Shown: positions 11,240 to 23,450, numbered from the stretch's first letter. The stretch: 64,000 nucleotides of DNA from Protula sp. h YS-2021 (GCA_949752745.1 OX457031.1:41761502-41825501); one strand, 5' to 3'. Made by a program: numbers and translations. Notes: a model not told the origin generated them from the sequence alone.

Positions 11240-11662
11240 TACCAGCTAAATATATTAGCAAATAACACAGCTTGAATACATCTTATAAGCCGAGTAGTGT
11301 TTGGTTTATGTTGACATAAGGTTGACTGATCAGGCATATTCCATGCTATCTATTAGGCAGTGAGAGCTCACACAAAGCTAAGCAACTGTGTGGTGTTCTG
11401 TACTGTACGTTAAATGCTCCGCATTTACTTGCAAAAATACACTCTTTTCACATGGCTTTTTAACAAAGAAAACAAAATCGAAGAGGAAAATAAAAAGTGA
11501 CATGCATATGTTCAGATCAAAGTCTTCATAAGTCCCAAGTTTCATGGTCCTTGGGCCCATAGTGTCAGACAAGAAGAAGACAACAAATTGGAAAACTGTC
11601 AAGAAAAAAGGACGAACGGCTGCTAACAGCTAACAGCTTGTCAAGTGTTAAACAAGCTGCAA
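11240..11662. other. Gap before second Polinton remnant
   Basis: About 420 bp with no recognised gene. A direct repeat CTAACAGCTAACAGC lies near 11623. The zinc-finger/polymerase pseudogene starts right after it. Confidence 0.4.
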
Positions 11663-14600
11663 AAATGTTTTCGAAACGCATGCACAAACCTAAGGCTTAT
11701 GTGTGCCCTGTGTGTCACAAGGCTTTTGGACGAAAGATAACTTGAACTGTCATATCATAGGCTTAAACATGTCAATGCAAACAATCATCGCTGCGAAGAT
11801 TGCGGCTTGCCGTTTAAACGTCAAGATAATTTTTTGCGTCACAAACGCAGACATCAAACGGGGGGGGGGGCGCATGCAACTTGATGGACCTGTTCCTCCC
11901 CCCAGAAAGCTTAAAACCAGCCCTGAGCAGTTTTATGAGTTGCAGGAAAATTCGTGAATGGCGAAGTCAAATTTAACACCTCTAATGCAATTTATAAGGC
12001 AAGTGTTAAACACCTAGAGAGACGTTAAGGAAATTATTAAAGCCTTGAAAATCCTTTCACATCAATCATGGGAGAGGTAACCAAACAAACTGATGACAAT
12101 AACCTAATTGACATGGCAGTTCGGAGCTCTGAATTAGACTTTCTAATACAATTACCCTTTATGAAAACAGTTAACAGGTGAGCGTTTTCTGAGCGATATT
12201 GAGCGTGTTTTACAGTCCTTTGAACAATTTGCCCTTGATCAAAATTTTGAAATCGACATTATTCACGCAAAATTACCAAGAGGGAGAGTAGTATCTGGCA
12301 TAGATTTAGAATCATTTTTAACAAATAAGAAATGCATTTTGAGAGTAAGAAACAACGATGAAATTTGCTGTGCTCGTGCAATTGTAACTGCCAAAGCACG
12401 GATTGACAATCATCGTGAGTATAATAACATACGTCGAAAAAGATTTGTACTAAAGGAATTAGCCATAGAGCTACACCTCACTGCAGACATACAACAGGGT
12501 AATTTTGGCCTGTAAGAAATCAAGAAATTTCAATATGTATTAGACAGCTATCAGATAATTGTTGTGTCACGTGATCATTTTAACAGTATAACGTTCACGG
12601 GACCGGAAGCAGATAACAAGATATATCTTTATCACTATCAAAGTCATTATGATGCCATCACTTCGATGCCTGCTTTCCTGAACCGTAGTTATTACTGTGC
12701 AACCGTGCATGCATTCGGTGTCGTAAAATCCACAAGGAAACAGAAGGTGCACTTCAATATTGCATTGAGTTCAACTTCTCATTCAAAGGCGAAGAATGCT
12801 TTAACTTGCACAAAGATGTCACAAAGGATAACAATCCAACTTGCAACACATTTTACTGCTGTAAAACGTGTGGTGAGACAGTGAACAGGAAATTGCACAA
12901 GAAAAAACATGTGTGCGGTGAGGTGCAATGCAACACGTGTGGAGATTATTTTCCGTTCGGTCACCAGTGCTACATGAAAAGACTATCTGATGGGGATGAT
13001 GGTGAGATCAACATTTTTTTATTTTCGACTTTGAATGCATACAAGAAGACATTTTTCAATGCAGTGGCGGCTACAAACCAAATTTGTGTGTTAATTGCAT
13101 CAAGTCAGAATGTGGTTCTAGGTTACACAAACCAAACTTCTGCGTTGTGCAAAAGGTCTATGCGCATTGTATGAATGACGAAATAGACAAGGGATCAACG
13201 TGTGCAAATTGTGGACCAAACGAAGTTATATTTTCCGGAGAAAATGCAACAGAAATGTTTTGTACGCGGCTCTTTTCAACACTCAGTAAGGGTGCAACAG
13301 TCCTTTGCCACAATTTCTAGGGTTATGACTCCTATCCAATCATGAAGTACTTGTGTGACAATGGGATCATACCCTCTGTTATACCAAATGGTAGCAAAAA
13401 TATGTCCGTGGAGATTCCTGCATTTAAAATTCATGCAAACAGCACTAAAAATCTGCCAAAAATGTTCGGCCTGTTAGAACTATGCAAGGGGTGTTTCCCA
13501 CACTTGTTCAATACAAACAATAACCAAAACACGGTCCTGAATACCCTCCCACCTTTCAAATTTTACAGCCCCGATAGTATGAAGGGATAAGTGAGGGATG
13601 TGTTTATGAAATGGTACAAAGAAAATCAGAACCAAAGATTTTGCTTCAGGAAAGAAATTGAACGTTATTGTCGATCCAATGTAGATATCCTGCGAAAAGC
13701 CTGCTTAGATTGTTTATGAGCGTACAGGATGGGATAGATACATTTTATAAATGTATTACTATCGCATCGGCATAAATGGGGTTCTTTAGAAAGAATTTTT
13801 TTGAAGAGGACACTATTGGCTTGATATCTGCTCAAGGCTATTGTCCAGAAGACAAACACTCTTTGATCGCACTGCACTGGTTGAAATACATTGAACTATT
13901 AGAGGGTGTTAGGATACAGCATGTCCGAAATGATGGAGAACAAACGGTGGGGAAGTACAAACTAGATGGTTTTTACGAAAGAAAAGACGGGCAAAAATTC
14001 GCTCTAGAATTTTTAGGAGATTTGTACCATGGCTGCCCGAGATGCTACGCCCGCGACACAGTTAATCGGTCAACATGAGAACAATAGAGGAGCTGCATCA
14101 AGCCACACTTGACAAGCATAAGTACTTGGAAGACAATAGATTTGTATACATAGCGAAATGGGAGTGGAACAGAGAAGTAAAGGAAATCTCAGAACTAAAG
14201 CGCTTCATAGACTCTTTAGACATCGTTGAGCCTCTTAATCCGAGAGATGTGTTTGCAGGAGGTCGAACAGAGGCTTTTACTTTATACAAGGAAGCGGAGG
14301 TTGATGTGAATATGTCGATTTTACAAGTCTTTACCCCTATATAAACAAGTGTTGGAGGTATCCCGTAGGTCACCTAACGCGAATCTTTGAACAGTTTGAA
14401 GACATTGGAAGCTACGAAGGATTAGTTATGTGTAAAGTTCTACCATCACGGGGGTTGTTTATTCCGCTTTTGCACTGCAGCATTAACAGAAAACTGATGT
14501 TTCCGCTCTGTTTCACATGTGCAGAAACTAACCAACAAGACAATGTGAACATACACCGCATGACCGAGCATTTAAAAATACGTTCACAACAAGAGAAATT

Positions 14601-15501
14601 CAAAAAGCTCGTGAACTGGGATATGAAATTTTAAAGATGTACGAAGTATAACATTTTGATTAGGTGACACAATACAACACCGAGACGAAAAGAAGGTGGC
14701 CTTTTCTCTGGCTACATCGACACTTTCCTAAAACTCAAGAAGAATCCTGTGGTTGGCCAGCTTGGTGTATGGTGGAACACTTGAAGGAGCAGTATATCAC
14801 AAACTACGAAGAGCGTGAGGGCATATGTTTAGAACACCCAACATTGAAAAGGATGCTTGCTGTAGAGCTCAATCAAAGCTTATGTTGAACAGCTTTTGGG
14901 ATAAACTTGAACAACGCTCTAATCTTACTAACAAGTGATAGACAGACTGTCACCGATGTCAACTTTGTAAACGAAGATGTTGCAGAAATGAGATGGAATA
15001 ACAAGGATGAATTTATTGAAACGTCAACAAAAACTGCCTACAAAACAGCACAGGCAAGATTGAAATTGTACAGTTGCTTAGAAAAACTTGGTTTGAGAAC
15101 AGTGTACTGCGATACCGATTCGATAATTGACACAACACAGCAAGGAGAAGGCAAATTACCATTAGGGAATTATTTAGGAGATCTAACGGGCGAAGTTCCA
15201 AATGATAGCATTACACACTTTGTCACTGGTGGTCCGAAAAGTTAGGCGTACAGAGTTCAAACAGAGTCTGGGACTGAAACAAAACTAAAAGGCATTAAAC
15301 CCAACTTCAAAAATGCATTAGAAATCAATTAAAACATTTGATAGATGACCCGAGCGATAGAATTATAACAAGGGGTATAAATATTGTGAGGAACAAAAGA
15401 GCTAATATTCTTCTAACCAAACAAGAAACAAAGGAAACAAAACTAGATTTTAACAAGTGTGTTATTGGTGAGAATTACGTCAACCACCCTCGCGGTTTTT
15501 A
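11663..15501 (+). pseudogene. Polinton protein-primed DNA polymerase B with N-terminal zinc fingers, broken
   Basis: ATG at 11663 is followed by two C2H2 finger remnants (CPVCHKAF near 11703; CEDCGLPF near 11795) in different frames. The polymerase follows in many pieces. Exonuclease I has FDFEC at about 13020-13035, and exonuclease II has CHNF-stop-GYDSYPIMKYL at about 13304-13360. A domain with FGLLELCKGCFPHLFN is also seen. Polymerase motif A is DFTSLYPYINK at about 14315-14347. Motif B is LNSFWDKLEQRSN at about 14884-14922, with the usual Gly replaced by Asp. Motif C is YCDTDSI at about 15108-15128. The end is near VIGENYVNHPRGF (to 15498). Key motifs survive but more than ten stops and frameshifts separate them. 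This is a different lineage from the 1-4.7 kb remnant, because both carry an ATPase. Confidence 0.88.
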
Positions 15502-15562
15502 GTATAAATAGCGACATCTTCCAATTTAGTCTCAGTCTGTGCTTGTTTCTCACCCAGGAAAC

Positions 15563-15751
15563 ATGTCTAACGATCACGCCAAATGGATAACCTTCTATAA
15601 GAAGATGGCTGAAGGAAAATTGCCGTATGATCATTTTTACGTTATTGAAAATCACGCACATCAAACACAAGACAATGCTAGCCACATAAACGTTAAGCAT
15701 ATAACACCCACAGAAGCATATGTAGAGCAGGTCAAAAGCGAAAGCGATTAA
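15563..15751 (+). CDS. Small ORF between Polinton polymerase and ATPase
   Basis: ATG at 15563 gives 62 codons starting MSNDHAKWITFYKKMAEGKL and containing YDHFYVIENHAHQTQD. It is co-oriented with the flanking Polinton genes and starts about 60 bp after the end of the polymerase. It resembles in outline a short unknown ORF found next to the polymerase in some Polintons, but I cannot name a function. It is intact, which is weak evidence given its length. Confidence 0.4.
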   Translation: MSNDHAKWITFYKKMAEGKLPYDHFYVIENHAHQTQDNASHINVKHITPTEAYVEQVKSESD

Positions 15752-15839
15752 ATTAACTCACTTGATCAATTGCTTACGCATAAAAATAAATATTGAGGAT
15801 GAATCTATTCATTTTCTCTTTGGACGTGGAACAAACAAG

Positions 15840-16915
15840 ATGCACAAATGCAACCACTGTGGGAAATTGTATTCTAGAAAGGACTCTGTGTTAAGACGCG
15901 TTAGAACAACACACCAAAATCGGCCAACAACATCACTACCACCAACTCAATCGCTGCCCCCGCCGCCACCGCCATCACCACCACCACCGCTGCTGCCACC
16001 ACCACCACAACCGCCACCGCCGCCACCACCACAACCGCCATCGCCACAACCACCGCCATCGCCCACACCCCCACCACCACTGTCGTCACAACAACCATTA
16101 CCACCACCACCAGTGCAGGAATACCGTCTAGTATGGAGCTTCTACAGGAACCCAATCATATCTTTCAACATCCATGCACGGTGACTTTTTCAGCGCCGAC
16201 AGGATAAGGGGAAAGTTGTTTAGTTATGAAATTGTTACAACAAGACAAAATTACACCTAAGCTAGACAGAATTGTTATGCTCTATATACGCTGGCAACCA
16301 TTGTATACCAAGATGCAGAGGACTATGCCAAATATGGAGTCTATTAAAGCCATTCCTGCAAATTTGGACAGTGATGATTTTCTCGATGCTAAGAAAAACA
16401 ATGTCGTCATTTTAGACGATCTAATGTCGGCTACAGCTAATGATCCAAAGATTTCTGACCTATTTACTGCAGGTCCATCACATCGCTCTGTTACAGTAAT
16501 TGATCTTTTGCAACGTTGTTTCCTCCTGGAAAGAATACAGCAACACAGCGTCGCAATACACATTATATGATTATATTTAAATCTCCTATGAGTCAGGATC
16601 AAATACTTTAGGGCGTTTATGTTTCTAGGGCGGGTTAACGAATTTCTCAGAGTCTATCACAGGACCACTGCGAAACCTTATGGCTATTTGCTCATATATT
16701 CAAAACACAGCACGCCTGTAACGGAGCGATTTAAAACCAACATTTTTAAGGAACCAGAAACCCCCAGTATAAAAGGCACACAGATATCAAACAATGCTCA
16801 TTCGTCAGTTGACGACGTGAGCGATAAAAGCTCGGAAACAATGGTTTCGTGTGACAAATGCAGATTAATGTTTGAACATATTCATGACCTGCAAAAGCAG
16901 CACGAGATCTTATGA
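15840..16915 (+). pseudogene. Second Polinton ATPase preceded by zinc finger and proline-rich segment, broken
   Basis: ATG at 15840 gives a C2H2-like start (HKCNHCGKLYSRKD, one His position lost). A strongly proline-rich repeat encoded by CCR/CCA triplets follows (about 15950-16110), then an ATPase. The P-loop near 16190-16215 reads APTG then a stop codon, so Walker A is disrupted. The open part 16226-16510 carries KLDRIVMLYIRWQPLYTKM and Walker B VVILDDLM. A C-terminal piece (16619-16915) has TTAKPYGYLLIYSK and ends with a Cys/His cluster, CDKCRLMFEHIHDLQKQH. It is clearly homologous to the 26-699 gene but well diverged, showing two Polinton lineages. Confidence 0.75.
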
Positions 16916-17094
16916 GGTCAAGAGCATTCAACAACGTTTTTGCAAAAAAAAAAAACGAAAACAAAGCCTCTATAGCTGAACGCGCTGTCAAGACTATCAA
17001 ATCAAAAATTTGGCTGCAAAGGATGTGACGGGAAACAATTCAAAAGATGTGCGCCTGGCAGCTTATTTTAGCAGAACGGATCCAAACCAGGTGA

Positions 17095-17400
17095 CAAGGT
17101 GCGTATTATGCATCTGAGTTTGACCTTTGGTACCGTTAATGTTTTTGTCACCACTGGCGGTTAGCTTGTAACCGTCTTTGGCTACCGTCACCACATGTGG
17201 TTACCTTGTCACCACCTGCGGTTAGCTTGTCACCACAGAGTATCCCATGGCACATTTTTTCACCACCAGTGATTAGCTTGTCACCACAGAGTGTCCCATG
17301 GCAAATTTTGTCACTACCTGTGGTCAGCTTGTCATAACAGTGTGTCCCATGGAATTTGTCACCGCCGGGTGTGCCATGTCACCATCGGTGGTTACAGATT
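17095..17400. repeat. Minisatellite of TTGTCACCAC / CCATGG phrases
   Basis: Roughly six to eight degenerate copies of a phrase built from TTGTCACCACNNGNGGTTAG with interspersed GTGTCCCATGGCA. Isolated fragments of the same phrase (GTCACCGGTGGTGGTTACAG) recur at 19086 and 20068, inside a separate duplicated region. There is no coding potential. Confidence 0.6.
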
Positions 17401-17613
17401 GTAGTTGGACGGGCGGTGAGGCCGCTAGGTACCCGTCAACGACATTAATGCTACTACCATACAGAACACAGGCCTAATTCCGCCGTGGCCGGTCCCAAGC
17501 CCGGATGAGAAAGGAAGAGGGGGCCCTTGTGATTGTGGTAGGCGTCTGTTGTCTGTTCGTAGTATATCGTGATTTCGTATTGCTCGTTGATATTTGATCT
17601 TGTGATACTCAAA

Positions 17614-18245
17614 ATGGACGCGTTTGAAGAAGTGCCAATATTCTATCCTACTCTGGATGATATGGCGGATTTTGCTCGGTATGTGGAAAGGATAGAGGTG
17701 AATGGTCGTCGTACTGGCATTGTGAAAGTTTTACCAGTAGCTGGCTGTGTTTTACCCATGAGTGGTACGGTGTCTGTGTGTCGTTCAAGTCGGTTAATGC
17801 AGGTACATCTGCATTTTATTCCGAACATGGCAACGATGTTAGCATGAGTGAGCTCTAGTCTAGTCCTTGGTGTAACGTGCCGCGCCCTGTTGAGGGGTAC
17901 TGGAATGAAGTCAAGTCTGGTCGGTTCTCGGTGCTTTATGGCTCTCGGTGCTTTATTTGTATTATGGAACAAAGAACTCTACGTTTCCTATGCACACGGA
18001 AGACGGTGATTTACTATTGGCTAATTATCCTCATAAGGGCGCCTCGAAACAAGTGGTTCAGAGTCTCGTGCGATGACAGGGAATTGCTTGTCGATTACGC
18101 CCGAAAACGTTTGCGTGGGCGACCACGATGAGTTTTTAAGGCATACGGAATATTTCTTTGATCCGTTAGACATCTCAGGCTCTGGCATCAAGTAGTTTCA
18201 GACTGTTCAGGCCCCTGGCGAGTTCATTGTTGCGTTCACTTGAGG
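17614..18245 (+). pseudogene. Intronless JmjN-JmjC histone-demethylase-like fragment, broken
   Basis: ATG at 17614 begins MDAFEEVPIFYPTLDDMADF then ARYVERIE and GIVKVLPVAG, a good JmjN domain. Beyond about 17760 the frame is lost. Near 17950-18035 another frame reads LYLYYGTKNSTFPMHTEDGD, the JmjC segment holding the iron-binding His-x-Glu/Asp (HTED). A further piece reads DDRELLVDYARKRL (about 18073-18114), then LRHTEYFFDPLDIS and FQTVQAPGEFIVAF near 18140-18240. The order is that of a KDM4/JARID-type catalytic core with no introns. This suggests a retrocopy or a gene fragment carried by a mobile element. Frameshifts and a stop inactivate it. Confidence 0.7.
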
Positions 18246-18279
18246 CAACAATGAACTCGCTTAGGTCCTAATGTAGCTG

Positions 18280-20130
18280 AGGGATGAAGAGAAGCCAAAC
18301 AGAATTGTTTATCTACTACAGAATAGATAAAAAAGTTCTCATTCGATTTCCTAGATTTTTTTACGCACTATCTCAAACCTTCATGTGGATGTGTATAAAA
18401 TTTCAAGTCTCTATACTTTGAAAAACTAGTCGAAATAATTGAATCAGTGAAATCACCATTATTTCTCCCGGAAGAACACCAAACTTTGAACTCCTATAGC
18501 CGAAAAAGTTCTTGTTGGATCTTCTAGATTTTTCTAAGGCCACTACCTAAAAACTTCCTGTACATTTTTGTTAAATTTTAAATCTATATCTTTTGAAAAA
18601 CTAGTCAAAATAATTGACAGGCCGAGTCAGCTTCCTTAATATGCAACCTCATTTCCAATTAAAAGATCTTTAGAGAAGTCTGAACTCATTCCCCAAGACA
18701 ATCAACACATAAATTAACACCAGATTTTTAGAAAGTAGATACTATGTCAAAAACACAGTTCACTACAATCTGCAAAACTGATTTCATCAATGTGAATTGT
18801 CATCTTTCTTTCAATTTATATATTTTTAATTCTATTTAAGTGGTTGGATTTTAACGCTCCTTCTATCCTTAGGTTTCTAATTTCATTGTCATTTTGCTGT
18901 CACTTGCTTCGTCACGATTAACCCAAAGCATATGGCTGTTCATATTTTAGACCAAGTGCCTTGGAAAAACACTGACATTTCGTAAAATTGGCACTATGAT
19001 CTTTTCAAGTTCTCCATGGATATTGTTTTCTTTCTGTCACTAGGAATGGTTGCAAGTTATTGATACACCTTTATTATACGTTTTGTCACCGGTGGTGGTT
19101 ACAGTATTTTTTGTGACCGTGAGCGGTTACAATTCCTTAATGAAGTTTGATAAACCACGCCAAAGAATTTATCTAAAATTAATCTTTCATTTAATTTTTT
19201 CATTTGCTTTTGAAGAGAAGCCAAGCAGAAATGCTTTTCGGCTAAGCAATAGATGAAAAAGTTCGATTTCCTAGATTTTTCAATGAACACTACCTGAAAC
19301 TATCGTCTAGACGTGTGTGAAATTTTAAGTGTCTATCTTTGGAATAACTGGTCGAAAAAATTGACGGGGAGAGTCGGCTGTTGAGATTTGGAACCAGTGA
19401 AATCACTATTATTTCTCCCAAAAGAACACCCGATCTTCAAGATTTTTTCTGTGGACACTTGTATATGAGTGTAAAATATCAAGTCTGTATTTTTTGACAA
19501 AGTAGTCAAAATAATTGACAGGCCGAGTCATGTTTCTCAATATGCAATCTCATTTCCAATTAAAAGATCTTTAGAGAAGTCTCAACTCATTCCTCAAGAC
19601 AATCAACACATAAATTGACACCAGATATTTAGAAAGTAGATACTATTTCAAAAACACAGTTCTGTACAATCTGCAAAACTGATTTCATCACTGTGAATTG
19701 TCATCTTTCTTTCAATATATATATTTTTAATTCTAGTTAGATACGTATCGTCACTGGTGTCTTTAATATTACACATTTTTAATTCTGGTGCCTTTCAGTT
19801 TATGCATTTTTAATTTTATTTTGATGGTTAGATTTTAACGTTCCTTCTTTCCTTAGTTTTCTTATTTCATTGTCATTTCTGTTGTCACTTGATTCGCCAT
19901 TATTAACCAAAAGCATATGGCTGTTCGTTTTTTTAGACCAAGTGCCTTGGAAAAACACTGACATTTCGTAAAATTGGCAGTATAATCTTTTATCAAGTTC
20001 TCCATGGATATTGTTTTCTTTCTGTCACCAGGGATGGTTACAAGTTATTGATACTCCTTTGTTATACGTTAGTCACCGGTGGTTTTTACAGTTTTACGTA
20101 TCACCATGAGCGGTTACACTTCCGTGCTAT
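18280..20130. repeat. About 0.95 kb tandem duplication of AT-rich non-coding DNA
   Basis: The block from about 18285 to 19135 is repeated from about 19210 to 20115 (period about 905-990 because of indels). Matching anchors include GAAGAGAAGCCAAGCAGAA, AATTGACAGGCCGAGTCA, AAAAGATCTTTAGAGAAGTC, AACACTGACATTTCGTAAAA and TCTCCATGGATATTG. The start of each block contains a shorter phrase (AAAAGTTCT...TCTAGATTTTT...ACTAGTC) that is also repeated at 24.1-25.2 kb. No gene is seen. Confidence 0.75.
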
Positions 20131-21201
20131 TCCTTTATTATTCACAACGGAAGAGATATGGCTCCATACCTAAATTTGCTGGGCCCCTTATATCAAAACT
20201 AGCCGACGAATTTTATGAAAATAACTTAGTATTAGGTCCGAGATGTTTCTCTTTTAGTACTGAAAGTTTCAGAATTCTAGCTTGAAGGACTTTTGAGAAA
20301 ACTCGCCGTTCGCCGTTGGGACAATTCATTTTTTACTATAATTTCGTTATTCGACCTATAATAATACCTTAATTAAACATTAAACCAAAGTTACATGTTC
20401 ATATTTCATCCAACAACGCCCAGTATGTGCTATGTGATGAAAGCAGGACAGCAGCCAATATAACAAAGTGGATTTGGCTGTTAATATTACGCCAAACCCG
20501 CCTCGTGATGAAGGGCGCCAACTCGCCATCTCGTCCTCTTACATAAGATAAGAACCCTCTAAAAAGAAAACTAATTTATTATTCAACTTGGATTAGTCAT
20601 AATACCTGGGGCTAGGGTCTGTTAGCGATTAAATACATACATTTTTTCTGCAATTTGTCTTAGCCCAGTTGGCCTGAAATAAAACAGAAATTGATTGTAG
20701 TTAGTGCATGACCTGAAATGAATTTGAAATTGGATGTAATTAATTAGGTCCAGGTTGGGTGGGATATACTACAGCAATTCAGGTTTAATTGTACTTCTTG
20801 TCATCCACACCTGGAGAGCGGTCACAAATTTAAATATTTATATTTTCCTCAACTCTACTTAGCTCCTGAAATGAAACAGTAATAAATTGCAATTGGTGGT
20901 TGACCTGAAATATAGGAAATTGAGTGCAATAAGTTTTGGGTTCTGTTGCGCTATCTCTCTTTAACTTGTATGTTTCATATGTACAACATCTATCTTTAAC
21001 TTGTGCGCCTTGTCATACATGTCACAGTTTAGAGTACAAGAAACACCATCCCTGTGCACATTTGCATGAGTTCAGAACGTGAAATGTAACACCCATCCTG
21101 TGCAAGTTTACAAGACACAAGTTTCCTGTGCTGGCAAGCAACCTTGTCTAGCTTCTTGCCAGATAGCCATTCTAGCTTCTTGCCAGATAGCCATTCTGTC
21201 T
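20131..21201. other. Gene-free stretch with short duplications
   Basis: Two related segments (about 20667-20760 and 20870-20945) share GACCTGAAAT and AAATTG phrases. A perfect 24-25 bp duplication (GCTTCTTGCCAGATAGCCAT core) lies at 21149-21197, just past the stop of the minus-strand 671-codon ORF. Nothing else is recognised. Confidence 0.4.
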
Positions 21202-23217
21202 TCAAAAATTCGTAGTTCTTTTCACCTCGCTTTGAGTTTTTTCTTTCGGGGAACCTCCCCCCTTTCCTTCGCTTTTGGCAATTTTGCTGGCCTTCCCATT
21301 GTCCTTGGTGGTTTTACAGACTTTCTCCGGGGCCTTGTTTGCGGTAGTACTATCTTCCACCACTTTTATCTTTTTACTTTTATGTGCTGGGGGTGGGCTC
21401 GCACTACCCTTCCTGTGTTTGCGGCGATTTGTTTCCTTACCTTTGGGTGAAGTAGGTGGACTGGAGTGATCCAACCGGCGCTTACACTGACTCCGAGTTT
21501 GTGGGATCTCATAAGACGACACGGATTCGCCGTCACTAGACTGAGACGGCGAAGTCACCAAGCGTGATAATACCACTCGCGGAGACCGAGTTTTGCTAAA
21601 TAGATCGAACACCTGTCGTCTACACGTTGCCTCTCGAGAAGGACTTTCCTCACTGTCACTCACGACAGTGCGTTCAATTGCTTTAGTCTTTTCTGGGACA
21701 TTTACTTCTGGCAGTGTCCCTTTGCGCTTCATATTTTTCGAAGAATTCGCGCTACGAGATCTGGCTCCACTGGTGGCTTCACCTCTGTAAGCCGTACTCC
21801 TTGGGGCACGTTGCTTTGTGAACATGTGCATCTGAGATGCCAGAGTATTGGAGTCCTCATCAGAGGTATGAAAATTCGAGTTGTCTTTCAAAGTCTGCGG
21901 ATAGGTATCGATGACAGTATCGATGCATTCTTTTTGCCGAAGTGCCTGACCGCAAGTATCGGCGGTTTCGTACCATGCCTCTGAAGTTGAGGCTTCGTGG
22001 CACAGGTAGTTTGAGCAATTTTCAACAAAACCAGGGGGGACGTCTTTCATTTCAGGTATAACCATTTGCTTGGCACATGCTATCACCTCCCTGGCATCAT
22101 CGGCCTGTTTTGGTCTGTATTCAAAACCGGTTATTTTGGTGATCTTTTCCTGCCAAATCCTCGGTTTTTCGGAAGGTTCGTCATTTTGCTTGCCTGTGCT
22201 CGGGATGAAGAAAAAGTGTTGCTGATTTCGCATACACTCTTCCTTTGAACGCGACGGATTCAGGGATCGCTCGAATTCCGCGCGTTTTAGCTGATCAACT
22301 GCTGAGAGCACCAGCAGTTGAGCACCAGATGCATATTGTGCAGTAGCCCTACTAAGGACTCCATTCACTGCCGTCTCATTATACTTTTCTTCCAACTCTT
22401 TTACCGATTTCCATCGGTTGCTCAAATTGATGGGATATGCCCGCCCTCTGTTGGGACGGAGCATACCCCTTGCATTCAATTCTTTCTGAGGAAGCATTGC
22501 CAGACAGTCCTGCATACGCTTCTTGTCTGCTTCAAATTTTGCTAGGGAAGCAGATCTATGCCCCTTCACATCACATCCATCAGGAACTATATTTATCAAC
22601 AGGACATGACGTAGAAACCCAGCTATGACCATCCGATGGTCAGGGTTTGGGCTGAAATTTGTAATGAGACACTCGGGAAGAGAACGCAGCTGACCCTGAA
22701 ATTTGATTCTTCTTTCAGAGATTTCACGAGCTAACAGTTGTTCGGAATCACTGCAGTTATGCATACACACCTCTTGGTGGGTTTCTAGCTTGCCAGTATG
22801 GCGTTCTAAAAATAATTTACAGTATTCACATTCTTGTTCCCTTCTAACATTGTAATACATTCTCTTTAATTCCGCTAGCTTGGCTTCGACGACTTCGGAA
22901 CTTCCTTCTGACGACGTGCTAGGACTGGAATTGCCAGAAGTAGACTTTTGACCCTCCCCCGCTAACTCTTTAGACTTGCCTTTGCCATTCCCCTTGGATT
23001 TAGAAGGTCTACTTACACCGCCTTGCTCCGGCGATCTTGCTGTTGAGGTGTCACGTACCTCCCTCTCTTGCTGTCCACTAGTGGCTGTTGAGATGTCACG
23101 TACCTCCCTCTCTTGCTGTCCACTAGTGGCTGTTGAGGTGTCACGTACCTCTCTCTCTTTCTGTCCACTGGTTGGTACCTCCGCAGTTAAAGCTGTTGAC
23201 TGTGTGGCGTTATCCAT
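21202..23217 (-). CDS. Intact orphan ORF, 671 aa, low-complexity ends and Cys/His centre
   Basis: A single uninterrupted reading frame of 671 codons, ATG at 23217. I do not recognise the family. The N-terminus has three near-perfect copies of a 17-residue unit containing TSGQQEREVRDTSTA (DNA repeat about 23040-23175), then Ser/Gly/Lys-rich sequence. Residues about 130-155 hold a Cys/His cluster, CEYCKLFLERHTGKLETHQ then EVCMHNC, possibly zinc-binding. The middle (about 160-400) looks globular and helical. The C-terminal third is basic and Ser-rich with SPPPAHKSKKIKVV, suggesting a nuclear protein. A CAG acceptor-like site (ATTGTTTTCAG) lies 15 bases upstream of the ATG, so a 5' exon is likely. 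It is surrounded by dead elements, so survival of a 2-kb frame suggests recent or selected function. Confidence 0.6.
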   Translation of the reverse strand: MDNATQSTALTAEVPTSGQKEREVRDTSTATSGQQEREVRDISTATSGQQEREVRDTSTARSPEQGGVSRPSKSKGNGKGKSKELAGEGQKSTSGNSSPSTSSEGSSEVVEAKLAELKRMYYNVRREQECEYCKLFLERHTGKLETHQEVCMHNCSDSEQLLAREISERRIKFQGQLRSLPECLITNFSPNPDHRMVIAGFLRHVLLINIVPDGCDVKGHRSASLAKFEADKKRMQDCLAMLPQKELNARGMLRPNRGRAYPINLSNRWKSVKELEEKYNETAVNGVLSRATAQYASGAQLLVLSAVDQLKRAEFERSLNPSRSKEECMRNQQHFFFIPSTGKQNDEPSEKPRIWQEKITKITGFEYRPKQADDAREVIACAKQMVIPEMKDVPPGFVENCSNYLCHEASTSEAWYETADTCGQALRQKECIDTVIDTYPQTLKDNSNFHTSDEDSNTLASQMHMFTKQRAPRSTAYRGEATSGARSRSANSSKNMKRKGTLPEVNVPEKTKAIERTVVSDSEESPSREATCRRQVFDLFSKTRSPRVVLSRLVTSPSQSSDGESVSSYEIPQTRSQCKRRLDHSSPPTSPKGKETNRRKHRKGSASPPPAHKSKKIKVVEDSTTANKAPEKVCKTTKDNGKASKIAKSEGKGGGSPKEKTQSEVKRTTNF

Positions 23218-23274
23218 GTTGTTTTTGTTTTTCTGAAAACAATAATTGAAAATTTACTAAGATTATTTTTGTAA

Positions 23275-23450
23275 TAGATTTTGGCTGGGAATCACAAAGT
23301 TACCACATACAATTCCCAATAATGGTTAAATATTTGCAAAGTCTGTATAGTTGGGATTACAGAATTTGGCTAGGACTTAAAAAGTTAGCACATACAGTCC
23401 ACAATAAATATAAAATATTTTCTAAGTCTGTATAGTTTACCGCCTAAGGT
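23275..23450. repeat. Two-copy tandem repeat, about 85 bp
   Basis: Two copies share TTTGGCTRGGA, AAAGTTANCACATACA and AAGTCTGTATAGTT at about 23279-23350 and 23360-23440. They lie upstream of the 671-aa ORF on its strand, between the ORF and the TATA-like box. Confidence 0.55.

Noticed and set aside
21593..23236. Several plus-strand frames across 21.2-23.2 kb
   Set aside because: Shadows of the intact minus-strand 671-codon ORF.
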